A DNA stretch of 21,949 bases. Origin: a virus. The notes beneath the pieces were generated by a model that was given only the letters and a program-made list of their open reading frames with translations, did no database searches and had not been told where the DNA came from. Shown here piece by piece: positions 13,441 through 19,664 of the stretch; position 1 is the stretch's first letter; each line of letters begins with the position of its first letter. Both the position numbers and the translations under genes were made by a program. Where the stretch lies: IMG/VR virus record IMGVR_UViG_3300043436_001922, positions 1-21,949 of that record, one strand, 5' to 3'.

Positions 13441-13889
13441 CCCTCAACCAACGCTTCTCCATCGTCGCCCTGCTGCTCCTCGGGCTCAACGCCCAGGCCA
13501 AGACCGACGCCGCCTTCCTCGAGGCCGTCGCCGAGGTCGAGTCCGGCATGAACCGCAAGGCCATCGGCAAGGCCGGCGAGCGGGGAATGTATCAGGTCGG
13601 CAAGGCCGCTTGGGACGACGCCTCCGCCCGCCTCAAGGCCGAGGGCCACTACGCCTTCCCCTGGTCTAAGTGGCGCGACGCTACGGCGCAGGACATGGTA
13701 GCCGCGTCCCACCTCCGCTGGATCAGGGCGAACTTCCACCGCGTCGGCATGACCGACCCGACCCCCGAACAGATGGCGCTCGTCTGGAATGTCGGATGGA
13801 CCGCCGCCCGCTCCCAAGGCTTCCGGGCGAACGGCTACGCTTTCCGCGTGGCCAACCTTTTCCGCTTGTCCTCGGCCAAGCCACGATAA
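13437..13889 (+). CDS. Secreted lysozyme-like lytic transglycosylase (endolysin candidate)
   Basis: Cuts peptidoglycan glycan strands. With GTG 13437 as start the protein has 150 residues: a Sec signal peptide (basic start MTLNQRFS, hydrophobic core IVALLLLGL, cleavage after AQA at 21), then an SLT-like domain. Motifs are AEVESG with catalytic candidate E35, GERGMYQV (47-54) matching the G-x-x-G-[LM]-x-Q-V signature, and ALVWNVGW (114-121) in place of the usual A-x-Y-N-A-G. AAGGAGG at 13424-13430 favours the GTG start over the in-frame ATG at 13431, which lies immediately after it. The gene is about 2.6 kb away from the holin group. A virion-associated muralytic role is possible, but the signal peptide suggests export during lysis. 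Confidence 0.78.
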   Translation: MTLNQRFSIVALLLLGLNAQAKTDAAFLEAVAEVESGMNRKAIGKAGERGMYQVGKAAWDDASARLKAEGHYAFPWSKWRDATAQDMVAASHLRWIRANFHRVGMTDPTPEQMALVWNVGWTAARSQGFRANGYAFRVANLFRLSSAKPR

Positions 13890-13900
13890 AGGGTCTTGCC

Positions 13901-14365
13901 GTGGCTCATCTCATCGTGGCAATCGACCCTGGCGTGAACGGAGGCATCGTCTGGTCGGCGGACGGCGACCCTGTTGAGTGCGCTAAGATGCCCGGCTCTG
14001 ATGTCGAGGTCTGCCAACTCCTCGCTGACTTGAGCTGCAAGGCCAAGGACGTCTCCCTCTACCTTGAGGAGCCCCCGCTGTTCGCCGGCAAGAACATCCC
14101 GGGCAGTGCCATCGGCAAACTGATGTGGAATACGGGCGTCCTCTACGGCGCCGCTGTCGCCATGGGCTGGAAAATCCACCGCATCCGTCCGGCCATCTGG
14201 CAGAAGACGCACACCTGTGGCACGAAGGGCGACCTGACCACGACCCAGTGGAAAAACAAGTTGAAGGCCCGCGCCGCCGAACTGTTCCCGACCGTCGACG
14301 TCACCCTCTGGAACGCCGACGCCCTCCTCATCTTCGACTCCGCCACCCGCGGCGTCATCAACTGA
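13901..14365 (+). CDS. RuvC-fold Holliday junction resolvase
   Basis: Resolves four-way DNA junctions and branched concatemers before packaging. A 154-residue RNase H-like fold protein: IVAIDPGVNGGIVW (5-18) with D9, then LYLEEPP (53-59) with E56 or E57, then a helix WNTGVLYGAAVAMGWKIHRI and a C-terminal WNADALLIF with D140. These match the DPG / acidic / D-A-x-x-I pattern of RuvC-type enzymes. The N-terminus is chosen at GTG 13901, supported by AAAGGG at 13888-13893; upstream in-frame residues overlap the lysozyme-like gene in another frame. It is at the head of the recombination gene group. Confidence 0.8.
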   Translation: MAHLIVAIDPGVNGGIVWSADGDPVECAKMPGSDVEVCQLLADLSCKAKDVSLYLEEPPLFAGKNIPGSAIGKLMWNTGVLYGAAVAMGWKIHRIRPAIWQKTHTCGTKGDLTTTQWKNKLKARAAELFPTVDVTLWNADALLIFDSATRGVIN

Positions 14366-14380
14366 GTTAACATAACTCAG
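14362..14380 (+). promoter_or_regulatory. Perfect 19-bp dyad, operator or terminator candidate
   Basis: CTGAGTTA and TAACTCAG are perfect reverse complements around ACA. It begins in the last codon of the resolvase gene and covers its TGA stop. It is AT-rich in a GC-rich genome and is followed by ACTTTTG at 14391. As DNA it suits a dimeric repressor; as RNA the three-base loop and lack of an adjoining T-tract make a weak terminator. It stands ahead of the recombination genes. Confidence 0.5.
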
Positions 14381-14413
14381 CCTAACCCTCACTTTTGTAA
14401 ACTCTCCCTCCCC

Positions 14414-14635
14414 ATGAAGAAAGACTCCAAACTTCCTACTGAATACCGCATCATCGCGGACTCGTCATACATCGTTTTACCCGATCAGAAGGTCGCCCGC
14501 CTCCTGACCCCGACCGTCCGCAACGGCGTGACGTACTACAACCTCTTCGTCCCCGACTACACGCGGATGTCCCTCGCCGACATCGAGGCCACCATCAAGG
14601 CCGGTGAAGTCACGAAGGCCGAAGCTACCAAATAA
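14414..14635 (+). CDS. Small hypothetical protein, 73 residues
   Basis: Not recognised. It begins MKKDSKLPTEYRIIADSSYI and contains a strand-like run GVTYYNLFVPDYTRMSLADI, then a short Lys/Glu-rich end. It is the first gene after the dyad at 14362-14380, with a C-rich leader (CTCTCCCTCCCC) and no Shine-Dalgarno. Its position as first gene of the recombination group would suit a small early regulatory or accessory protein, but there is no direct support for a role. Confidence 0.5.
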   Translation: MKKDSKLPTEYRIIADSSYIVLPDQKVARLLTPTVRNGVTYYNLFVPDYTRMSLADIEATIKAGEVTKAEATK

Positions 14636-14641
14636 TCTCCC

Positions 14642-15103
14642 ATGAGCACCAAACCCACGCCCTCCTCCGCCACCGCCTCCCTCGTCCAAGCGCTCGCCGC
14701 CCTGGACAACGTGAAGGCCAACAAAATCAACCCCGCCTTTAAGGCCAAGTATGTCTCCCTCGACGCGCTGCTCGACGCCATCAAGCCCGTCCTCCTCGAC
14801 CACGACCTCGCTCTGATCCAGACGCTCGTCAGCCAGGAGGGCAAGGTCGGCGTGTCCACCGCCTTCCTCCATGCATCCGGCGAACGCTTTGAGTTCGGCA
14901 CCCTGCTCGTCAAGGCCGAGGGTCTGACCGCCCAGCAGATCGGCGGGGCCATCACCTACATCCGCCGCCAGTCCATTCAGACCGCGTGCGGCATCTCGGT
15001 CGACCTTGACGATGACGGCGCCGTGGCCTCTGGCTTCCGTTCTACGCCCTCTTCGACCTCCGCCCCTGCCTTCTCCCCCACCCCCCGCCCCCTGACCAAA
15101 TGA
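14642..15103 (+). CDS. erf: ERF-family single-strand annealing protein
   Basis: Anneals complementary single strands in phage recombination and concatemer formation. The 153-residue protein follows the ERF pattern: LVQALAALDNVKANKINPAF, KYVSLDALLDAIKPVL (about 37-51), DHDLALIQTLV, then GVSTAFLHASGERFEF, and the helix AQQIGGAITYIRRQSI (98-112) before CGISVDLDDDG. A Ser/Thr/Pro-rich tail ends the protein. It is coupled to the next gene by ATGA, and the RecE-like nuclease follows about 1.2 kb downstream, giving a Red-like exonuclease/annealase pair. The leader is TCTCCC, without Shine-Dalgarno. The family call is strong. Confidence 0.85.
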   Translation: MSTKPTPSSATASLVQALAALDNVKANKINPAFKAKYVSLDALLDAIKPVLLDHDLALIQTLVSQEGKVGVSTAFLHASGERFEFGTLLVKAEGLTAQQIGGAITYIRRQSIQTACGISVDLDDDGAVASGFRSTPSSTSAPAFSPTPRPLTK

Positions 15104-15342
15104 GCAAGCCTGACTTTGACCCCTTCGACCCGGTCTCCGCCGCGATGGGTGCCCTGCACAACCAGAACCTCCTCGCCGCCGAACAGGCCAAGCAGAAGGC
15201 CATGCTCTACGCTGGCAACGAACTCGCCCGCGTCCTCGACGACGTGGTCAACTCCGAACTCTGCCAGTTCGACGCGATCTCCAAGGCCGTCTGCATCGCC
15301 ACCATCGCCAAGTGGAACCGCGCCAAGACCGGGCAACTCTGA
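15100..15342 (+). CDS. Small helical hypothetical protein, 80 residues
   Basis: Not recognised. An acidic start (SKPDFDPFDPVSAAMGAL) is followed by one long helical segment (NLLAAEQAKQKAMLYAGNEL) and a second (LCQFDAISKAVCIATIAKW). Without a membrane helix or motif, it may be a partner of the annealing protein with which it overlaps by four bases. It ends sharing the A of TGATG with the next gene. Confidence 0.55.
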   Translation: MSKPDFDPFDPVSAAMGALHNQNLLAAEQAKQKAMLYAGNELARVLDDVVNSELCQFDAISKAVCIATIAKWNRAKTGQL

Positions 15343-15590
15343 TGGCCGACGTTCCCAAGGGCATCGAACGGATTGCGGCCACCGTCCCGAAGCAGTACGC
15401 CCTGCTGCTCTTCCTGGACGGCTTCCCCTACGTCGAGTTCACGGCCCGCAAGTCCGCCGACTTCCTGACCGACCTCAACGCCTGGAAGCGCAAGACCTAC
15501 CCGTCCCTGTCCCGCTCCGCCGTCCGTTTCTTTACGCTTGCCCCTAACGGGGAGATAAAGGAACTTACCTTCACGCCCACCCGCTCATGA
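15342..15590 (+). CDS. Hypothetical protein, 82 residues
   Basis: Not recognised. It reads as mixed alpha/beta: KGIERIAATVPKQYALLLFL, a strand-like FPYVEFTARKSADFLTDL, then SRSAVRFFTLAPNGEIKELT. It starts within TGATG and ends overlapping the next ATG, so it belongs to a coupled chain from 14642 to 16236. The balanced charge and small size suggest a soluble cytoplasmic protein. No catalytic residues can be assigned. Confidence 0.5.
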   Translation: MADVPKGIERIAATVPKQYALLLFLDGFPYVEFTARKSADFLTDLNAWKRKTYPSLSRSAVRFFTLAPNGEIKELTFTPTRS

Positions 15591-15940
15591 CCAACCGCGA
15601 CTCAATCAAGCGCCTCGTGGAAAACATCACGGGCTCACTGGCCACCGTCCAGCATATCGCCGGGCGATACGAACAGCACGACGCCGACATCATCACGCTG
15701 TCCGACCTGAACCGCTCGGCCATCACCGAACTTCAGGTCTTCGCCGATCAGATTGATACCGCTGACGAGTCCGCCCAGGTCAAACCCCTCCACGACCGCG
15801 TCCACGTCCTCGTCGTCCAGCTGCGCGTCCTGCGGAATACGCTCGAGGCCATGGAGAACGCCGCCGAGGCCGCCCTTGAAGACGTCCGCCGCATCTCGGC
15901 CAGCGTCGAGGAAGCGAACCCCGAAGACGACAGCCTGTGA
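15587..15940 (+). CDS. Long-helix protein, possible coiled coil
   Basis: A 117-residue, mostly helical acidic protein. Segments VHVLVVQLRVLRNTLEAM and ALEDVRRISASVEEANPED look amphipathic, with hydrophobic spacing suited to a coiled coil or helical bundle. Its first half (DSIKRLVENITGSLATVQHI) is also helical. No enzyme motif. It is linked by four-base overlaps to both neighbours. A structural or scaffold-like accessory of recombination is conceivable but not shown. Confidence 0.5.
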   Translation: MTNRDSIKRLVENITGSLATVQHIAGRYEQHDADIITLSDLNRSAITELQVFADQIDTADESAQVKPLHDRVHVLVVQLRVLRNTLEAMENAAEAALEDVRRISASVEEANPEDDSL

Positions 15941-16236
15941 GCAAAGCCTGTGAACTGTGCAAGGGTGCGTGCTGTGAAAGCATCCTCCTGCCTATCGACG
16001 CGTCCCCGACCACGACCGAGTTCTACGCCGCCCGCGGCGAGGTCTTCATGATTGTCGGACGCACCTTCGCCGAACTGCCTTCCCGATGCCCGCACCTGTC
16101 CGGCTCCGGCAAGTGCAAAACCTACGCCAACCGCCCGGTCGCCTGCTCCCGCTTCGCCGTGGGCTCGACCATGTGCGTGACCGCCATCCAGCGCCGCCGC
16201 CCCGATCAGGCCGACGCCATCATGGCCCTTCTCTGA
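15937..16236 (+). CDS. YkgJ-like cysteine-cluster (Zn/Fe-binding) protein
   Basis: A 99-residue protein with CELCKGACC at 5-13 (cysteines 5, 8, 12, 13), then CPHLSGSGKCKTYANRP with further cysteines and a last Cys near SRFAVGSTMC. This matches the CxxCxxxCC metal-binding domain of the YkgJ / FliB-like family, thought to bind zinc or an iron-sulphur unit. The biochemical role of the family is poorly defined. GTG start overlaps the previous stop (GTGA). It is an unusual gene in the middle of a recombination group. Family assignment is good; function is not. Confidence 0.75.
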   Translation: MSKACELCKGACCESILLPIDASPTTTEFYAARGEVFMIVGRTFAELPSRCPHLSGSGKCKTYANRPVACSRFAVGSTMCVTAIQRRRPDQADAIMALL

Positions 16237-16245
16237 TTTCCCACC
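16237..16245 (+). promoter_or_regulatory. Leader nonamer TTTCCCACC, copy 4
   Basis: Follows the TGA at 16234-16236 without a gap and is 19 bases before the ATG of the RecE-like gene at 16265. Identical in sequence to copy 1. Confidence 0.45.
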
Positions 16246-16264
16246 AACACCCAATAACATACCC

Positions 16265-17071
16265 ATGCCCGACCTCATCACCGAACGCGTCATCTATGAC
16301 GGCATCCAAGCGCTCAACCAATCCGGCGCGAAGGAACTGCTCAAGTCCCCGGCACACTACCAGGCTTACCTCTCCCGCACCCGCGAAGAGTCCAAAGCCC
16401 TCCGAGTGGGCACGGCGGTCCACAAGTTAGCCCTTGAAGGGCTCGACGCCTACAACGCCACCCACGCCATCGCCCCGGACGTGGACAAGCGCACGAAGGA
16501 AGGCAAGGCCGCTTGGGCCGACTTCTGCGAGCACAACGCCGATAAGGCCATCCTGACCGCCGAAGAGGGTGCCCTCGTCGACGCCGTGGCCAACTCCGCC
16601 GCTGTCTGCATGAAGAACAACGGCATCGTCCTCTCGAAGACCGAGGTCATGTTTACTGCCTTCATCGGCGATACCCTGGTCAAGTGCGCCATCGACGGCA
16701 TCTCAGACGACGGCTATATCTACGATCTGAAGACCTGCGAAGACGCCAGCCCGCACGGCTTCCTCCAGTCCGTCCGCAAATACAAGTATGCCCTCCAGGC
16801 TTACTTCTACCGGCACGCCGTCGAGTCCGCCTATAAGTGCCGCGTCCTCGGCTTTCGCTTCATCGCCGTCGAGAAGGAGCCGCCTTACGCCCACGCGGTC
16901 TACGAGCTGGGGCCGGAACTGATGACCGGGGCCGCCTTTGACTTCGAGCGCGCGCTGACCCTGTACAAGGACTGCACCGCCTCGGGCAACTGGCCCGGCT
17001 ACCAGACCGAGATCACCACCATCGACATCGCCGCCAAGCCCAGCGCCGCGACCAACATCAACTTCGCCTAA
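16265..17071 (+). CDS. RecE-like PD-(D/E)XK exonuclease
   Basis: Degrades one strand of a duplex end to feed the annealing protein. The 268-residue protein carries the RecB-type nuclease core: GTAVHKLALEG with H53, KTEVMF with E127, IDGI with D144, YDLKT with D154 and K156, and YALQAYFY (175-182) matching the Q-x-x-x-Y helix. The N-terminal part (Y11 to about 45) is helical, as in the DUF3799/RecE-like group. It is preceded by the TTTCCCACC leader and has only 4 bases before the next gene. ERF plus this nuclease forms a Red-like system. Strand polarity cannot be told from the sequence. Confidence 0.85.
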   Translation: MPDLITERVIYDGIQALNQSGAKELLKSPAHYQAYLSRTREESKALRVGTAVHKLALEGLDAYNATHAIAPDVDKRTKEGKAAWADFCEHNADKAILTAEEGALVDAVANSAAVCMKNNGIVLSKTEVMFTAFIGDTLVKCAIDGISDDGYIYDLKTCEDASPHGFLQSVRKYKYALQAYFYRHAVESAYKCRVLGFRFIAVEKEPPYAHAVYELGPELMTGAAFDFERALTLYKDCTASGNWPGYQTEITTIDIAAKPSAATNINFA

Positions 17072-17075
17072 TACC

Positions 17076-17516
17076 ATGACCACCGAAAACAACGACCGTC
17101 CCCCGCTCACGTCCATCAGCACGAACGGCACCTACAAGTTGAAACTCATCAAACCCAAATTTGAGAAGGTCAAGCAGTGGGAGGACGGCACCTCGTCCGC
17201 CCGCCTGTTCTTCGTCGACGACAAGGGCTTCTGCCTGTCCAAGAACTTCTCCAGCAAGTACGGCAAGGCCCTCGCCATGCTCGTCGGCAAGTTCTCCGGC
17301 AAGTACACTAACGAGATCAGGCTCGACGCGACCCCTGCCGAGTACCTGGAATACATCGGCCCGGCCTGCGGTCAGACCATCCTCGTCGGCGTCGAGGTCG
17401 AACCGAACGGCGAGTGGCAGGGCAAGCCCCAGTATAAGTACAAGATGACTTATCCGAAGGGCTCCCAGAAGCCCACGGTCCCCGACGCGCTGCCGCCCGA
17501 AGGCGTTCCCTTCTAA
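17076..17516 (+). CDS. Candidate single-stranded DNA-binding protein
   Basis: A 146-residue protein with beta-rich stretches that may form an OB fold (TYKLKLIKPKFEKVKQW, ARLFFVDDKGFCLSKNF, and QTILVGVEVEPNGEWQGKPQ) and a C-terminal PPEGVPF, which resembles the acidic/Pro-Phe tail of SSB proteins (D-x-P-F). It sits between the nuclease and the dNMP kinase, where phages often carry SSB. It has no canonical SSB signature in the core and the tail is less acidic than usual, so this is a reasoned guess. Leader TACC, no Shine-Dalgarno. Confidence 0.5.
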   Translation: MTTENNDRPPLTSISTNGTYKLKLIKPKFEKVKQWEDGTSSARLFFVDDKGFCLSKNFSSKYGKALAMLVGKFSGKYTNEIRLDATPAEYLEYIGPACGQTILVGVEVEPNGEWQGKPQYKYKMTYPKGSQKPTVPDALPPEGVPF

Positions 17517-17520
17517 TCCC

Positions 17521-18114
17521 GTGACCGAAGCACCCACGCCGATGTCCGCCCCGACGCTCGTCCTGATCGCAGGCTACGCCAGGGCGGGCAAGGACACCCT
17601 CGCCTCCGGCATCCTCGAGTGGTCTCAGCGGCCCGCCGAGCACATCAACTTCGCTGACGCCCTCAAGGAGGCCGCAAACCATTACATGGACTACCTCGGC
17701 CTCGACGGCGACTTCTTCAAGGAGGACTTCAAGGTGGATAACCGCGACTTCCTCGTCCACGCTGGGAAGTTCGCCCGGCGCATGGATCGGGACGTCTTCG
17801 CCCGCCACTTCGCCAACTGGTGCCCGGTCATGAAGCATCACGACCAACCCTCCCCTGAGACGGTCGTCTGTTCCGACTGGCGCTACGTCAACGAGCTCAG
17901 GGTCTGTCAGGACATCCTCTGGGAGAAGGGCTGGAAGGTCCGCACAATCTACGTCGCTACCGCTGGGGTCGGCCCGGCCAATGACGAAGAGCTCGACAGC
18001 ATCGCCGAGATACGCGCGTCCCACCTGTTCGACCAGGAGTATATCTTCAGGCCGTCCTCGCGTAACGCGATCATGACCGAAGGCCGCAACCTCGCCCGCT
18101 CATGGAAACTATGA
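17521..18114 (+). CDS. Deoxynucleoside monophosphate kinase
   Basis: Phosphorylates dNMPs to dNDPs, raising DNA precursor supply. The 197-residue P-loop protein has GYARAGKDT (18-26) as Walker A, FADALKEAANHY (44-55) typical of dNMP kinases, and CSDWRYVNEL (117-126) corresponding to the S-D-x-R-x-x-N-E motif of the phage family. The C-terminus is short and helical. GTG 17521 is chosen with leader TCCC; ATG at 17542 (residue 8) would also keep the P-loop. The gene overlaps the next ATG (ATGA). Confidence 0.85.
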   Translation: MTEAPTPMSAPTLVLIAGYARAGKDTLASGILEWSQRPAEHINFADALKEAANHYMDYLGLDGDFFKEDFKVDNRDFLVHAGKFARRMDRDVFARHFANWCPVMKHHDQPSPETVVCSDWRYVNELRVCQDILWEKGWKVRTIYVATAGVGPANDEELDSIAEIRASHLFDQEYIFRPSSRNAIMTEGRNLARSWKL

Positions 18115-18416
18115 ACCCCGAGACGCTGCGCTGGGCGAACAAGGTCGGCCTGTCGCCTGACCGCGTGGCCTTTCTCCTCGCCTGCCCGAAGTACACCCGC
18201 ACCGGGCGAAACGACAAGCCCGCCTACATCAAGGCCGAGAACCCGAACCACCACCTGCAGAAACTCGGCGACTGCTATTGGTTCCGCCTGCGTCGTCGCG
18301 GCAAGGACATCGTCGAGAACATCGCCAGCGACCTCGAGACCGCCCGCAAGCGCCGTGACGAAATGCTCGCGGCCTTCGATGCCGGGAAGCCCATCCCTTA
18401 CATCAACGTCCGCTGA
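18111..18416 (+). CDS. Arm-type DNA-binding-like small protein
   Basis: A 101-residue basic protein. Its second half (DCYWFRLRRRGKDIVENI, then DLETARKRRDEMLAAFDAG) resembles the arm-binding or AP2-like N-domain of tyrosine recombinases, with three strands and a helix, but there is no catalytic domain. The first half (WANKVGLSPDRVAFLLACPK) may be a helix-turn-helix. ATG 18111 gives an ATGA overlap with the kinase; a second in-frame ATG at 18102 is possible. It may be a standalone DNA-binding protein. Confidence in the gene is good; in the function low. Confidence 0.5.
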   Translation: MNPETLRWANKVGLSPDRVAFLLACPKYTRTGRNDKPAYIKAENPNHHLQKLGDCYWFRLRRRGKDIVENIASDLETARKRRDEMLAAFDAGKPIPYINVR

Positions 18417-19180
18417 TGAGCACCCCCACCCGCTTCGTCGCCTTCGGTGATAACCACGGCGACATGGCCGACGAGAACGCCGTCGAGGCCCTCGTCGAGT
18501 TTATCAAGGACTACAAGCCGACCGTCCGCGTCCACCTCGGAGACTGCTTCGACTTCCGATCACTGCGCCGTGGAGCCGGGCAGGATGCCGAAGGCGCCGA
18601 GTCCCTCATCTCCGACATCGAGGCCGGTGAAGCCTTCCTTGAGCGCACCAAGCCAACCGTCTACCTGATGGGCAATCACGAGCACCGGGCCCAAGCCCTC
18701 CAGCATACCTCCGGCTCCGCCCTGGTCCGCGACTACTGCGCCGACCTCGAAGCCCGCATCAAGACCGCCGCGAAGAGCTGCGGAGCGAAGACCATCCTGC
18801 CCTACCACGCTGAGAAGGGCGTCTATCGTCTCGGCCAAGTGGCCTTCATTCACGGTTACGCCCACGGCCTGAACGCCACCGCCGAACAGGGCAAGCACTA
18901 CGCCGACCGCGGAGGCGCCCTGATCCACGGACACACGCACACGCTCGCTCAGGTTAACTTGACCAAGGCCGAAGGAGGCGCCGCGTTCTCCGCCGGCTGT
19001 CTCTGCCAGAAGGACGCCATGGCCTACGCGTCGCACCGCCTAGCCACCTCCCGCTGGGGCTCAGGCTTCGCCGCCGGCTGGGTCGACGGCAAAGACTGGA
19101 AGGTCTGGCTCGTCCACCGCGTCGGCTCCCGCTGGGTCTGGACCACCGACCTCAAGGTCTTCACCCCGAAGGCCCGATGA
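18416..19180 (+). CDS. Calcineurin-like metallophosphoesterase
   Basis: Hydrolyses phosphate esters using two metal ions. The 254-residue protein holds all signature motifs: GDNHG (11-15), GDCFD (42-46), GNHEH (86-90), HGYAH (146-150) and HGHTH (171-175). Phage members of this family may act on DNA ends, nucleotides or RNA; the sequence does not decide. TGATG joins it to the previous gene and ATGA to the next, so it belongs to the coupled replication group. The C-terminal part (WGSGFAAGWVDGKDWKVWLV) is Trp-rich. Confidence 0.85.
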   Translation: MSTPTRFVAFGDNHGDMADENAVEALVEFIKDYKPTVRVHLGDCFDFRSLRRGAGQDAEGAESLISDIEAGEAFLERTKPTVYLMGNHEHRAQALQHTSGSALVRDYCADLEARIKTAAKSCGAKTILPYHAEKGVYRLGQVAFIHGYAHGLNATAEQGKHYADRGGALIHGHTHTLAQVNLTKAEGGAAFSAGCLCQKDAMAYASHRLATSRWGSGFAAGWVDGKDWKVWLVHRVGSRWVWTTDLKVFTPKAR

Positions 19181-19623
19181 AGCGCTTCGACGCCCACGCC
19201 CTCGTCGCCGCCCTGGTCAGCGAACCCAAAGACGCCCCCGAAGGCTGGCTCAAGACCGTCGAGGTCACCCGCCTCCTAGGTTATCGGACCCGGGCAGGAG
19301 TCGCCCTGCCTATCGCCCGCATCGTCAAGGCCGGCTTCGCCCAAGAGCGACGCATCACCCGCAGCCGATTGGCGTACAAGCTGAGCCCTCGGTTCAAGAC
19401 CTGGGCACAGGCGCACCAAGCCGCCCTCGCCCTTGAAGCCTTCAAGGCGCCCGCCGGATGGGTCAACCTTTCAGACTACGCCCGCAAGCACCGACGCACC
19501 GTCCGCGGCATCCAATACCGCATCGACGCCGCCCTGATCCCTGTGCGCATCTTCCGCACCCCTCGCCCGGTCCCGCACTATCGCAAGTCCGACCTCGACC
19601 GCATCCTACGCAAAGCATCTTGA
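19177..19623 (+). CDS. DNA-binding protein with duplicated helix-turn-helix
   Basis: A 148-residue basic protein with two similar parts. Residues 22-43 (EGWLKTVEVTRLLGYRTRAG) and 92-113 (PAGWVNLSDYARKHRRTVRG) share the pattern P-x-G-W followed by helix-turn-helix-like helices, the second resembling a MerR-type or replisome-organiser DNA reader. It precedes the helicase gene by 41 bases and ends the coupled chain that starts at 17521. A role in bringing helicase to the origin is plausible; a transcription factor is equally possible. Confidence 0.55.
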   Translation: MKRFDAHALVAALVSEPKDAPEGWLKTVEVTRLLGYRTRAGVALPIARIVKAGFAQERRITRSRLAYKLSPRFKTWAQAHQAALALEAFKAPAGWVNLSDYARKHRRTVRGIQYRIDAALIPVRIFRTPRPVPHYRKSDLDRILRKAS

Positions 19624-19664
19624 CCACGGGCACCCACGCCCACAAACCCCAAACCCTCTCTTCC

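Noticed and set aside
19458-19664. Upstream extension of the helicase frame
   Set aside because: Pro/His/Arg-rich and overlaps the previous gene; the DnaB-like N-domain begins at ATG 19665.
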